From Baylisascaris procyonis (lineage: Eukaryota > Nematoda > Chromadorea > Rhabditida > Ascarididae): a DNA stretch of 64,000 nucleotides. Within the stretch, counting starts at the first letter, position 1; the number at the start of each line of letters is the position of its first letter. The notes beneath the pieces were generated by a model. That model worked only from the letters and a program-made list of their open reading frames with translations, ran no database searches and was not told where the DNA came from. Positions 10,901-23,462 of this stretch are shown here, in pieces. The DNA is taken from positions 3,410,001-3,474,000 of the forward strand of contig JAZARR010000074.1 of NCBI GenBank assembly GCA_037389465.1, written 5' to 3'. The position numbers were made by a program, and so were the translations under genes.

Positions 10901-13290
10901 TTACGATAGTCAGTGTACAATGCCTTTTGCATACGTCGACAATATTCACTATAACACGCTTACCGATCTCGCTTGGAGCACCGACGGCAAAATACTCCTT
11001 ATTTCTTCTCTTGAAGGCTATTGTAGCTTTATCAGGTCATTCTTTGAATTCTTTCCTCTTGTGCAGAACAGTTTACGTCAATGCAACAATATGGATATTT
11101 TAGTATAACATAGCGGTGATGAAATATTATAGAAATGAAAGTGGCAGCCTATGCATATTCTTTGCTTTTCTTGATTGTGAGATGATCAGATAGGTCACCC
11201 CCAGCCATGATCTAAAACTTTCCGTTATCGATTTTGAGATGCTTGTTGAACACCTAGTTTTTTATATCCTTTCACAGCTTTTTATTCACTTTATTTCATC
11301 TTTACGTCCTAATTTATCACAGTATTCGTACAATTAATTAATCATTTACTGAAGGTACTTTTCTTTTTTTCTTTTTTTTCCAATTTTTCTTTTTGTTTTC
11401 AATTTGCTTTTTTTAAAGTACTTTTCTTTTTATTAGAAGAAAGCATTTTATTGAACAAAATTTATCCCATTGCTTTCATTCCAGAAAATAAGTCTTTGCT
11501 TATTCGATGTTATAGTTGCAAATCGTGTGATATCTTTATAAACAATTTATGGGTTGTCCCGAGATGATGGGAACATTTGGAATTTCAGATTCAATGTGAC
11601 ATCTTTGGGCGTTGCAGCAGAGAAGGTGCCAGAGCCACCGCAATCCCCACAGCTGATTCTGCCAAAGAAAACTCCTAAAAGGACGGCCAAGGTGGAAGTG
11701 ATTACTGAAGGCGAAGGTAATTGCATTGTCACCAGCGGGCAGCACCTTACGCATTCCATTCATTTGCTCTCCATATTGCCTTTCAGCAGCTTGCGCATGC
11801 CATCTAAACTTTCCTGACCGTAGTTGCAGGCATTACTTCGCTGTTTTTTTCCGGGGAGGGGGGAGGCATTTTTTACGAATGGTTTGTATCAGAATTTAAG
11901 GTCAACAATTCAGTAAGGTGAGGAAGTGATCGAACAATTAGAAGACTTCCGGGAATAACGAGAACAGATGGCAGCTGAGATTTTGAGGATATGCGGGATA
12001 TGGCGTATGTGTCAATTCATAAAGTAAAGTGCCAGTCGGTTATTTAGCCGATCGGAAGTGATTTAATAGAATCATCGGACATTTAGTCGACCAAACAAAC
12101 TGTCATACCACATAAAGATGTAGCAGTGATTTCAGGGAAAGTGCCTGTGAGCGCTGAAGGATGCAAAGGTTCTTTGACCTCTTTACGAAATCGCGACGCA
12201 ACTAACATCACTCCATCGCGCCCTAAAAATACACTGTTGAAGTATTTGGCAAAAACACAGAAGTCGCCAAATGAAGTGAAAAACGATGAGACTTCAAGTA
12301 CGCAACAGCCAGAAGCAGATAAAAAGTGAGCACAGTTATTGTTAAGATCGTCTTCTAGTTGCATAAAGAGCCTATATAGAAGAAATGATGGGAAGAGTTC
12401 TTGTAGAAGATTAACCGAAGTGAACCACGTTTCAGGTTAGTTTCATTGTTTCACGCTTAGATTATGCTACTGCTTGAATGCATATATGGAACTGCACTAT
12501 AATGCTACCATCAAAACAATTTCTCTTTATTAGTGGGAACTTAGCACCCGGATGATGCTACTTAAGCAGTAATCTATATTTGACAGAGAACAGCCATGAA
12601 GCTAAAAGTTGGAATCGGTGCAAAATTATTTGGAGGCAATGGGTGCGATTCTGCATATCAATGAGATTATTGTCGGCTAAACAAATTGTTTTCTTTCTGC
12701 AATTTCGTCAATTTTGTTCTTCCACATAGCGACTGAATTAAAGGTCTAAGTTGAGGTCACAAGAGTGATGGCGTAGATGAAGGGTAGAGGTACACTGTAC
12801 TGTGTGGCTAGTTTTGAGATTAAGTTAGCGATCCGGCTGTTAAGACCACTTTAATGTCATGGGAAGGTGCATTAAATATACTTTAAAAGAGCAAGTTGTT
12901 CCGTTTGTTGGGCTTACATTTATTCAGTAATGCAAAACGGGGAGGGGGAGCTATTTTTTCCTGAGATTTGATTGCAGCTAGAATTATCAAAATTTTTGCT
13001 GCATTATTGAGACTTCAACTCCTGAAGAGAATATAGCCGTAATGCAGCACTACGCATAAAAGTCAGATGGCTAAATGCAACGTTTCGATACAATTCGAGG
13101 TTGTTGAAACATTTCAGATGATTTCTTTTAAGCATTTCTCAGGGAATCAGGCATTAATATCTATAATAGTGTTTTATTTGAATTGTTTTGCTACATTTCC
13201 AGAGAGATGATTGAGGGGCAATCGACGAATGGTAAGAAGGTGAAGAAGCGTGTACAATTACAACCAGCGCCTCTAATCACACTTGATTGA
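4912..13290 (+). CDS. chaf-2: Chromatin assembly factor 1 subunit p60 (CHAF1B orthologue), WD40 protein
   Basis: Twelve exons: 4912-5007, 5649-5805, 6298-6448, 6866-6966, 7459-7658, 8429-8516, 9163-9232, 10490-10594, 10850-11035, 11589-11716, 12136-12325, 13203-13290. Phases agree at every junction, giving 519 residues (526 if the acceptor at 10828 is used); human p60 has 559. Residues ~8-385 form the WD40 propeller and align collinearly with human CHAF1B. Matching landmarks are EIFWHDRKALLSVHF, KEVRIWSFE, GEILASGDCDG, NKENW, SYKLFHDDQ, FTPDGELL, LPYRMIWAV and the closing NIHYNTLTDLAWSTDG / GYCSFI. Residues ~386-519 are a low-complexity tail with basic clusters (KKTPKRTAK, KKVKKR) and a terminal KRVQLQPAPL that resembles the ASF1-binding motif of human p60. 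The protein works in the nucleus with the large CAF-1 subunit and an RBBP4-type protein, placing H3-H4 on newly replicated DNA. The start at 4912 is the ATG nearest the conserved block; 4924 is an in-frame alternative. Exons 2 and 5 follow unusual GAAG 3' splice sites. Confidence 0.93.
7959..7962 (-). terminator. Pol III terminator of the tRNA-Ile gene
   Basis: Reading the - strand, a run of four T residues follows the tRNA 3' end after five bases. This is the minimal RNA polymerase III stop signal. Confidence 0.6.
7968..8041 (-). tRNA. tRNA-Ile (anticodon AAU)
   Basis: A complete 74-nt cloverleaf on the - strand. The acceptor arm GCCGCCA pairs with TGGCGGC. The D arm has a GCTC/GAGC stem. 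The anticodon stem TGGGT/GCCCA (one G-U pair) encloses the loop CTAATAA, giving anticodon AAU. The T arm is GCAGG-TTCGACC-CCTGC, and the discriminator base is A. No CCA is encoded, as expected for a nuclear gene. The A and B box sequences are intact, so it should be transcribed by RNA polymerase III. The gene lies antisense within the intron between exons 5 and 6 of the CAF-1 gene. Confidence 0.97.
10829..10849 (+). other. In-frame tandem 3' splice site before exon 9 of the CAF-1 gene
   Basis: Two acceptors GGTTTCAG|G end at 10828 and 10849. The 21 bases between them are open and in frame, adding seven residues (GIMIYGFR before LPYR) if the first is used. Human p60 has five residues between the equivalent G and LPYR, so homology does not settle the choice. 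I used the downstream site because it gives the smaller length difference from human. Confidence 0.6.
13243..13287 (+). other. ASF1-binding (B-domain-like) motif at the CAF-1 p60 C-terminus
   Basis: The last exon encodes KKRVQLQPAPLITLD. A basic pair, a hydrophobic residue, then L.P.PL resembles the RRINLTPL motif of human CHAF1B, one of the B-domain-like peptides (also in HIRA) that bind the histone chaperone ASF1. Here it ends the protein, whereas in human p60 a longer tail follows. Confidence 0.5.
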
Positions 13291-14734
13291 ATCTCTGTAG
13301 AAAATTGTTTAATTGCACATCTCACTATCGTTGTACTTCCCAAAGTTCCCCAAAAGATTTGATGTTATGTTAGAGCTTTGAAAAAAAGAAAAATATGATG
13401 TGGAGGGGATTTACTTCCGGCTTGAGAGGATAAAAGGGGGGATCACACAAGGATGTGACTAGATGTCTAGTCAAGCGAACAATTTTCGAGACGGAATTGA
13501 AGCATCGAAATGGCGCTTTTCCTATACTCAGCTAATGTTCAATTTGAAATGTGCTCAGTGATCGCTTTTTTGGTATTGCTTATAACGATATGGGATGATG
13601 AAAATGAATTAAGCCACTTTGTGGGCAAATCTTCTGAATATTAACTCGAAGGTCATCTTTGAGCGTTCAAATTTGAGGGAAGGAATGCTTTACGACATCG
13701 TCATTGAAGGATGTTTTTGAGTTATGTGGTATAAGTTGGAGCGCTTTTGGGACATTGATGCTTTTTTACTTCATCCACGGCTCTGTGGGAAGCTGAATCG
13801 TGGCTGAAGTTGAAAAGTGAGTTATAAACTGTGTTGTGTGTTACTCTTAAAGGTGACATTGTCTGGAACCGTGTAATAGAGCGATTGATTGCGCTGATAT
13901 TTTCATCTTTTGGACAGCACTTATCTCTTCATATGGACATATCGTCATGCAACTTAGACGAAGGGTTCATTTCCGTATTTAGCACCAAATTTTTCGATTT
14001 TATTAGTGCGCAATTACTGGGCTCATGTGAGGTACAAGAGGACTTTTTATATTAGCAGCGATGCCTTTGTATAAATAAAATAGCGAACGTTGCGAATATT
14101 TCATTTTATATCCCCACTTCGCTTCGATTGTGTTGCAAATGATTATTTGAATCTGACGGCATAGTTTGAAAAATTTTAGAGGGATACAGTGAGTTTGAAT
14201 CTTTTGCACCAGATTTGTATTTCATTGGGAGATGGATCGGGATTTGATAGCAGTTGGTACCCTTGCAATATGCTGGTGTTTTTTTTTTTTTTTTCTGAGC
14301 TGTGCATAATGTTCTACTTGAGAAGCATCAAGTACAACAATTTGTTAACAACAAGAATATGGCTATGAAAGCGCTGTTTTTTTCCTTCAGAAAATCTCCT
14401 TTTTCAAGTGAAACATTTTTACCCAATCATTATATCATCGAAACATTCAACTCGAACTATTGAGCCTCCTGCTATTGCATGAAATGGTTATCTGAGTACT
14501 TCTTTATTGTTGGGATTCGCTTTCAGTTCTCGCCCAAAATAGTTTTTTTTTTTGACGTAGGAACTGCGAAGTATGATTAATTTGTTAGAACAATGACGCT
14601 TACAGTGGTATTTGATGATCTTTTGACGGCTTTTGGATTTTGTTCTGTTAGATATTCTTACGAAGAGCATTTGAAAATTGTTTTCGTTGAACTGTTTAAA
14701 AAATCGGCGGCCGACGGCTTAATATGTTATGCAG
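13291..14734. other. Downstream region of the CAF-1 gene, no gene seen
   Basis: It holds the 3' UTR of the CAF-1 gene and intergenic sequence. No AATAAA was noticed close to the stop codon; one lies at about 14074-14079. Open frames at 13831-14055 and 14593-14799 look like chance. Confidence 0.4.
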
Positions 14735-14964
14735 GGATTGTTGTATTTTTGCAATCGCGATGGACGACTTTTATTAGCTCCGGAGGGAAATCGCTGTAAT
14801 AAATCATGTATCATTCGACCTGAAGTAACTTCCTTACGAATTAACATTTTACAAGATGCCGAAAGGAATAGAGGTAGGGAAGATGAGCGCTGTGATATTG
14901 CCGGAGCGTTTTGGTGCCGTCGATTTGTGCTGGGAAGTTTTGACACAGATATAGGGCTCCAGAG
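14735..14964 (+). CDS. Candidate internal exon of an unrecognised gene
   Basis: An open stretch bounded by an acceptor (TTATGCAG at 14734) and a donor (AGAG|GTAATT at 14965), more GC-rich than its surroundings. It would encode 76 residues, beginning GLLYFCNRDGRLLLAPEG and rich in Cys and Arg (CNKSC, RCDIAGAFWCRR). I recognise no family and found no partner exon with a matching phase. The opposite strand is also open, and no SL or start site is near, so this could be a chance open frame. Confidence 0.22.
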
Positions 14965-15398
14965 GTAATTCAACTTTGCTAGTTGTGTATACTGATACAT
15001 ATGCAGGAAGTGACAAGTATAGCGCATTGAAATTAAAGGCAATAATTAACGTAATATGCAAAACGCTATAAATCTTAGTATATGGAATTCAAATGAGTAT
15101 GACAGTGATCGTTTTGTTTTCTCTTATCATCGTCAAGGTAAATAAAACTAGCGAAATGAAAATGTGCATCTTTAGTCCGATCGGCACAGTATTCCAAACA
15201 AACTGGTATGGACATAATTTACTCTCGCATAATGCTTGTATTGTTGTGGGCTGAATTGTATGGAGTTCTATTTTATGCGATGTTGAGGAAAAAAAAGATT
15301 TGTTATGATTGAAAAACTATTATAAATTACTATAATGAGAGGAAAGAACGTGAACACTACAATCCCCCATTGTAATGGAAAGAAACTTCCGGCAGTTT

Positions 15399-15660
15399 TT
15401 AGAACTTTACGATTTTTATTTGAAGTTTTGCTGTGATTAGCGGCGATGATGTTGAAGAGAAACGGGTATAGAGCAAAGGACAGAAGCCGATAACCGTCTG
15501 TCGATGCCGATATGCAAGACCATAGGCGAGATAGAAGTAGGTTATGAGAATCACCAGGACCGGCCACAAAACACGAGTGGAACCAAAGACATCCGAACAG
15601 GCGGGAGCCCGACTTATATAGGCCACACAAGAGCACATAAGTGCATCAATGGCATTATAT
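15399..15660 (-). other. GC-rich open stretch encoding a hydrophobic segment, unassigned
   Basis: Two - strand frames stay open across a patch (15480-15640) that is clearly more GC-rich than the flanks. One would encode a membrane-helix-like segment (LWPVLVILITYFYLAYGLAY). Neither frame shows convincing splice borders and no family is recognised. It may be a diverged exon or simply a GC-richer non-coding patch. Confidence 0.12.
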
Positions 15661-16998
15661 GAAGAGCAATAAACGGGAATCGACTATACGAGTAAATATG
15701 ATCATTGCAGTGTTAGATCACAAGTAAATGTGCTAAATTTCCTCATCGCTGCCATGCCCAACAAAAAGTAAACTATTCGTTGCGTTAATGTCGATGGTTT
15801 CTGACAAATGAGATGCGTTAAGTCGTTTCAATTCGAGTGCTTTCACATATGGGCAGTTCTATTGGGCTGTGAACTCTAAAAGCGTGCATCAGTGCAACTT
15901 CATTTAGTAAAGTGGAAAGGGCGCCCGGGGAGCTGGAATGCTGCGTGCATTTGCTGTTCCCCTCATTGCACGAATCATTTCGATGAACCATCATCAATAA
16001 ATAATAAAACACACTCAATATTATATACAGAAGTAAATGGATTTGATCGCATATACAAATTTTCGAAAAGATTTTCTTTTCTATGGGAATATTTCTGTTT
16101 GCATTTGCTGACAGTAGGTGTGGTCGCCACTTTCACTTATTTGGCCAGAAAGATGTTATACCGCAAACAATGTTCTTCTTTCTGCGAGAATGGGATCTGA
16201 TTTCTATGGTTTTTTAAAGACCACTTATTCGTCTTTTAAACTGCGACTGAGTAGTTACTTGCTGTTTGTGCTCATATAGTTTTTCCATGTTTCCTCATTC
16301 TGCAATAGGGTACTGCAATAAATAAAAGTAGATGAATATTCCAATTGCCACTCGTTACATGTCAAGCTAGCGGTTATATCACTGCAAGCAGCAGCAAAGT
16401 GGAAAAAGAAGTGAATTCAGTTGGTTGCCTATGTTTACTATCTTTCTCTCTGTTTAAGTGGATGATGGCTGCTAATACGTGAACAAAGAATACTCTTAGA
16501 GTGGATCAAAGAAAAGCTTTTCACTATCCAATAACAACAATATGTCCCTATTCTTTACAATCTGTGAAGCACGAAGATAGCTCCATTTAACACCATGACT
16601 GCCTATTGTATTACCTAAAACTCTCTAGTTGCTTTGTAATTTCTCTAAAAATCATAATAGCCGAAAAGCACCATAATTGAGAGCTACGCATTCATGCTGG
16701 AGAAGTAATGAAAAATCAGCTTATGTAACTATTTAGGTGCAGTCTAAAGGATTTGTCATAGAAGGTGGTGACTCTGGAATCTTGTTGAAATTCTGCACGG
16801 CGCAGTCATGCAAATGAAAACGATTGTTTATCCCAAAAAAAGTGCAACTTATTTGTCGCAATCTTTGAGAAGTTTCTCAAAATCGCTTTATCCACCACGT
16901 GCAAACATCTTCTACAAAGAAACTGCTTATCTTCGGCTTATTTGTTCCCTCGCACTTTCATTATAATATATTTATGAGGTATATGTGCAAGGGATCTG

Positions 16999-17168
<170 letters not shown>

Positions 17169-19309
17169 GCGTAGTTGAAAAGCAATGTGGTGCGAGTAAA
17201 TTGGTGTCCTGGCACATGCGCTTCTTTGGTGAAGACCACATGCCTTTCAATTGAATCGTCGCCATCACGCCCACGATCGGGCACTCTACTCTACTCGGTT
17301 GCTTGCCGTTCTTCGACTCTTCGCTCAATCACCCATCTATCTCTTCCTTGTGCAATTATCCACTCTCTGTATATCCTGCAAGCGACTATCAACTTTATGC
17401 ATTCTATTTTTGGCTTGCAAATATTTGGCTCAAGTCTCTTCTCAAGCATTTCTTCGTATATCTCTCGTTTTTATTTCTTTGCATTGGAACCGGAGTGAAT
17501 GTGCAAGGTACATAAAGCCGGCAAAAGGAGGAGAAGAAGGTAGGATTAAGTGGGAAGCTGAACTTGCGAAGAATTTAAAAATAAAATTCACTCAGATGAT
17601 TTTGCTACAGAAGGTCTATCGTCAGAAAAAACAATGTCATTAGTATGAAATCAAATAAAATGCTTTGATGCTAAATTTACTAGAACTTAGCTATCGAAGT
17701 AAATTTCAAAAACGTTAACTTATTTCCTGTAAAATTAATTTGGACTAACTCTTTGTATGTGCAGTGCCTAGTTAATTGTTTCCACAGTAAATTAGCATTT
17801 AGGAAACTGAATCGCTTACTGACTGTCGTGGCGGAAAAATTTGCATACTAAGCAAGATTTCAACTCATTGGCTGCTAGTTTAGCTATGTGGCTAATTAGA
17901 TTTGTATATCTTCAGCTTTTATTAAGTGCCGCCAATTTCGACTGCTAATGAATTTATGTGAACGAAAAGGTTAGGAAAGCATTGCAAAGTGATTTTCTTA
18001 CAATCTTTAATATTGATACTTCGGTAAATCCGCATCATTTTTCTGCAACTGTTTAGCAGAATTCAAACTCTACCTGATGTGCTATTGTTGATGCAGTTGA
18101 GATTAAGCATCTCATAGTAAACCTAAGCTTGAAATATTCGATTGTCTTTTGAATCAGATGGATATCCAATTGTTTACCGTCACATTTTCCTTTCGCAAAA
18201 TTTTTTGTGTTTTATAACATCACACTTGATAAGGGTCTGTTTTGAATGAACTCTGCATTTGTGGAGTTTAATTTAATGTTCACGTGCATACCTCACCATA
18301 CAACAGTTTGTGTTGAAAGTGATTGATGCAGTTGAGAGGGTAGTCGTAAAAAATAAATAATAAAACAACTTGCTGATATTAGAATGAACGCCACTAAGTG
18401 TTGACAATTTTCAGTCATATTGCAATCTGATTCGAATCACTTCATGAAATTTAATGGCTGATCTTGTGGAGATTTAATGGCTTCGAGGAAAAATTCATTG
18501 AAATTCTATATAGCACTGAATATTGTTTTCTGTTTAAAATAAAATAACTTCTGTTTGGATTTTCAATCTTGTAGGACATGATTTATGAGATTAGTACTCG
18601 TTGTCATCTTCTCTTTGCTCTCGCAGATAAATATACTTATAATTGTAGATCAATTGATGCATATAGGAAATCACATCGCTTACATGATAATGTATTTATT
18701 AAATGCAAATGTTGCATTTATGTAATGAGTTCTAGAAATGCTATGAGATGTATCCCATGAGACCACTAAGTATGGGGAAAGACGTTGAATAAAACAAAAT
18801 TTTTGCAGTAGTCGACATGCGAGAGCAATTTCAATTGTGTAATGATGTTGTTGGTGTTGCTTATCTCCGCCATTTTCGAGCGCTCTAATTTCTAACATTT
18901 GCTGTGGACTATCGATTCACTTGAAATGAACAAAACATTGTGGCTTCATACAACAATTCCATAATTATATGAATTAAATATTCAATATCAGCAAATTTTC
19001 CACTTTTTTACTTATATATGAGAGTGAATTTTTCAGTTGATTGATGAAATAATTTTTTTTTTTTCTGAAACATTTCGCGATGCTCATTTTGTTATAGAGT
19101 GCAGTAATTCACTTGAATCAAAAACTAATTTTCTCGAAATTGAGGTTGACAAGTGCCCCTTACCAATATGTTTGTGAATCATGTTGCTTGCATTTTTCAA
19201 GCATTAGCTGTATTCTTTCCAACTCTGAGCTAATATAAGCCAATGCGCAAATAGAACACAAAAGTTGAATATTGTTTGAAATCGCAACGCTGGGGGCGTC
19301 AATACTCAC
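17169..19309. other. No gene recognised
   Basis: The part next to the (TG)n tract (17200-17540) is C- and T-richer and open in several + frames (for example 17251-17643), without splice borders or a recognisable product. The rest is AT-rich with nothing notable. Confidence 0.4.
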
Positions 19310-19438
19310 CCCTTGTGGCCAATATAACATTGGTGATCGTGTAACATTAGTAGTACTGGTATTAATAGTATAGTGCTTGTTGGCATAAGAATAAAGAAGA
19401 CAGCTTCCGAGCAATAAATAAACGTACACAAAAATTAA
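19310..19438 (-). CDS. Candidate exon with strong splice borders, unknown product
   Basis: On the - strand, CTATTTTCAG precedes 19438 and GTGAGTAT follows 19310. Both are strong nematode splice signals. The 129 bases are open in phase 0 for 43 codons, starting with a hydrophobic run (LIFVYVYLLLGSCLLYSY) that could be a membrane helix, then two N-glycosylation-type motifs (NTST, NVT). No partner exon was found. The support is the pair of splice sites plus an uninterrupted frame. Confidence 0.22.
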
Positions 19439-22002
19439 CTGAAAATAGAGTACGGCAAGGTTACATTTCTGAAAATAAGGTAGTATGTTGATACGATAAA
19501 ATGTGCAATGAAGTGTAGAGAATCACTGATTAAGAAAAATAAGCAGGACGAGAAATGAACGGAACGAAATATCTGTATTCAATTCAACAGGCTGAATTAG
19601 AAAAACAATATGTTCAGATGTCATAACTGAGCTTTGATTATGCAAATCGATGTATCACCACATTACTATTAGATTAAACGTGAGGAAAAAGAAGGAAATG
19701 AGAACCAACAGAGAAATTTTAATTTCACTCATAAATTTCTGATGAAATAAAACTTTGAATTATGCAAACACATTAAACGAGATAGACATTTTTTATTTCA
19801 ATAATTACGTCAGAGAATTTCACCCGAAGATACAATTTTCTAAACACGGAAATGTCGGGAAAGAAAGCTTACGGTGAAAATTTTTCTCTTGCAATTGTAA
19901 GCTAAGGGCATTTCGATTCGTGCATAAGGCAAATTCAGGAAGATTAATGTAGCTGCACTATAGAAGAGGACATCTTATGAAAATCGCATTCTTACAAACA
20001 TATTACGAATCGTTATCACTCCGCCATCTTGGAGTTTTCCGCCATTCTTTCTGAGCTAATTAAAAGAATAGGTCTTAGATGAAATTTCAGAGAGATTACT
20101 TTGTTTAATTCCAAAATATCATTGAAAAGCGTCTCATTGTTTCTTTCATAATAGCAAACAGTACCAATAGAGGGCCCCCAATTAAGTCTATAGAGTGCTG
20201 CACCTTAACTACCCACTTTGACGAATAATTTCTTGACATATTTGCGCTGTCAGCTCATTTCAGTTGACATTGCAAGCCTTTTGACAAGCAACGGATAAGG
20301 GAATATGATATCGGGAAATTCGTTTACTTGCGAATTCATAGACATGGCTCAGTTGAGTGTTTTTTAAAGTTATACTCGTCTGGCATATGGTACCTTAGCA
20401 GTTTTGTTAAATGGCATAACATTTACAACTTTGTGACATTTTTATTTCGCCTTTTCCTAAGTATGTTTGACAACAACGAAGAAGTGCATGAAAAGAAAAA
20501 TTAAAACTGAATATTTTCTACGTGTTCATCATTGGAGAGGAGATTTGCTAACACAATATGAGCAAATTAAAATGATAACATCATTCCTATATATGATAGC
20601 AACGTTGATCGAAGAATATGTTGCGAAATTTTCTCGTTACAAAGATGGAATTAAGGATTAAAGAAGCGGTGTTTTTCGAATGCCCGAAGAGTTTTTCAAC
20701 AACAAATAGATCCTTAATTATCGCACTCAGTTTGTTAGTTAATTAACGAAGATGAATTTTGTTTTCAAGGATTTTGAACATCAATGACGATTCATTCAGA
20801 TGTACCGAAGAAAAAATCTCTCATATCTTAGCTACAATTCTTTAGACTCTTAGTTAATTGAATTCATAATATGCAGTATTTTGCAGATAATTAGCACCTC
20901 ATTGAAGCGATCGCCTTGAGGTATTTATGATCTCAGCTCACTTCAATAGACCCATTGATCTGGGCGAGGAGCAAAATTTCATTTGTATTTCACGCAAACT
21001 TCAAAGATGAAGAGTGAGCGTCGGATTTTCCCTAGGCATCATAAATGAGTATGCAATTCTGGATATGTAAAATAAGTTGTTCCATAATTCTGGATTGGTG
21101 AAGTGAATGAGTGAGCATTAATTCAGAATGTGCGTACTAAATGACTGCATCAATCAGATGCGGGTCATAAGTAGATGTGTATTTCTTGATCTGCGTCACG
21201 CAGCGGAATTTCTCACCGAAACAGTAATTGCTAACAATGTGGATTCTTTTTCTTAGCTAGAAGAAGGCATACTATGGTAAATTCCAGCAATAAATTTCTG
21301 TTTTGTCGATATCATCATTTCTTTGCGCATATTCATCTTTGCAGACATTCAGATCTATGATATAAAGTATGACGTTGGTTATGTAGTTCGCGAGTGGGAT
21401 TTATGGGTAGGTGACTTCACTGAAGCGAGATGCGAATTGCTGTTTTGCTGAACCGGATGTTATCTGCACACGCACAAGGTATCACTTCCTCTCTCCCAAT
21501 TCGAAAGATCACATGGATCATCCAGAGTTTCTGAAGTTTTCAGTAAGTGATACTCAGTCACACAATAGCGAAGCAAAGGATGATTTGAACATTCTGGTAG
21601 GTACATAGAAATATCAACTGTTCTGAAATTACTATATAGAAATATAATTTAACGGCGCGAAATATTCAATGCATCGTTTTGCCTTTCCTAATCTAAAACT
21701 GCGATAATTGATTGCTCTTATTTTATATCTTTGTTGGCGCCAAAAGTGGTCTAATAGCGAATCGGTCTATTTCTTGTTATGATTTCGTCATCTCATATTC
21801 TTTATAAAAATATTTAATAATTTTGACGCTACTGAAAAATGTTCTAATGCCATGACATTTTGGATTGAGCGGCGATTTGCTGACGAGAACACAATTTTGG
21901 CTGGTGAGAAATTTAATGCACGTATAAAAAGACGATTTATAAATCGCTTGTAACAACGAACGAATAGAAATCTTCCAACTTGGCCGTCATGGCGGAAGAT
22001 GA
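19439..22002. other. AT-rich stretch, no gene recognised
   Basis: A short open segment at 21346-21410 on the + strand (IYDIKYDVGYVVREWDLW) is preceded by TTTGCAG and followed by GTAGGTG, so it could be a small exon. Nothing links it to a gene. The rest shows no structure. Confidence 0.35.
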
Positions 22003-22308
22003 TCAATTGTTGGTGGCGCATTGCACGTTGCCTTCGCTAGCGCCTTCTTGATTCTTCAGGGTCCCTTGGTGAAATACTGAATGCACATATCTTGCTGCTT
22101 CTATTCGACTCAACTTTGAATATTCTTTACTTTCTGACTCTTTAGTTTGCAATATTGTTCGCTTATGGCATCGGTTATGTTTTGGCGCTTTGTCAAATGA
22201 TCTAATCGCAACTGTTTCGTAAATTCTTTTTTTTTGTGCTGAATGGTTGAATGACATCTCCCATTTTGGAAATTTTAGGATAACGGTGGTTATATGAGTG
22301 AAGAGAAT
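22003..22308 (-). CDS. Candidate terminal exon, unknown product
   Basis: On the - strand a CACAATTTCAG acceptor precedes 22308, and the frame then stays open for 101 codons to a TGA. The product is polar and Lys/Glu/Ser-rich in its second half (QTKESESKEYSKLSR). It contains no family signature that I know and has no identified upstream exon. A run of this length is unusual but not impossible by chance in this base composition. Confidence 0.2.
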   Translation of the reverse strand: MLFTHITTVILKFPKWEMSFNHSAQKKRIYETVAIRSFDKAPKHNRCHKRTILQTKESESKEYSKLSRIEAARYVHSVFHQGTLKNQEGASEGNVQCATNN

Positions 22309-23400
22309 CTGAAATTGTGATGGTTTATGACTTATGGAGAAGATGATGTTATTCATTCGTTGGGGTTTTCTTCTAATTTTCAAAGGAGTTCCTTCACACA
22401 AGGAGTGGGCACAATTGCTAAGATGCGTTGGATTTTTGCTTGCTTAACAACCGGTTTCCATCTATAGTTGCGTTATCTTGAAGGCTTCTTTCAGTCAAAC
22501 TTGTCCAAACTTTTCGAAGACGTATTTTTATCCTTTTTTATCATTAAACCCCAAAGATGACCAATTTTTGTACGTTTAAGATATGTGTTGTTGTTGTTGT
22601 AGTCCACTTAAATTACGGAAGAAGTGACCATGCCAATTTCGTCGTTCTTGGAGCATTAGAGTTTTATGTATGCATTTTTATTCGTCCAGTAAAACAGTGA
22701 TATTTTCAAATCACCATAATTTTTGGTAGCAAAATGGGCAAATTTTGTTTTTCATCTCGATAATCATCGACAGAATCCACAAATTGGCGTTTCTTTTCAG
22801 AAAAGTGATCGCTTCAAGATTTTTAATGTATAGTAATAAGAGAATATCTAGCTAGCATGATACAATGTCACTCAAATGCAGAAATCTTTCAAAATTGTTT
22901 GTGTTTTATTAAGCATAGGTGAAGTACTAATTTTTAAAGCTTCATACCACTAAGGGGAGAGCATTTATTCATACAAAATTTCGAAAGTTGTCATTTACGT
23001 GAGAGGGCGTTAATCGGTTCGGAGTTCGGTATTTCGATGGGCGGTCATCATGTAATTCCATCGGCGCAACAAAGTTTTAGCAGCAATTTCATTTCACTGC
23101 CTGCAGTTCGATGGTGTTGGGCTGCACAATGCGAATAGTCTTGTTGACGTCTTATTGAGGAAATTTTAATTCATGAGCGATACTTGCAATTATTGAATGA
23201 GATGATGGCAGAGACAAAAAACAAAAAAACTCTCTGCGCGATTGTCTTTGGAATTTTTCCTTTTTAATCTATTTCATTGAAAAAAAAAGAAAAAGAAAAC
23301 GATTTATAACTGTTTGCTTGTTGTCATTTGGACTATGATGAGAGCAGCGTTAAAGAATTATAAAGTCGATCTAAGCTCACCCTTCACAATCTTCTTTCAG

Positions 23401-23462
23401 AGCATTCAACGGATTGCATCAGCCGAATGGGAAAGAAAAAGCGATACCGTACTTCAAGTCAG
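23401..23462 (+). other. Possible 62-bp exon
   Basis: Flanked by a strong acceptor (CAATCTTCTTTCAG) and a donor (CAG|GTTAGT). All three frames are open, so the reading frame is undetermined; one reads SIQRIASAEWERKSDTVLQV. No parent gene was found. Confidence 0.15.
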
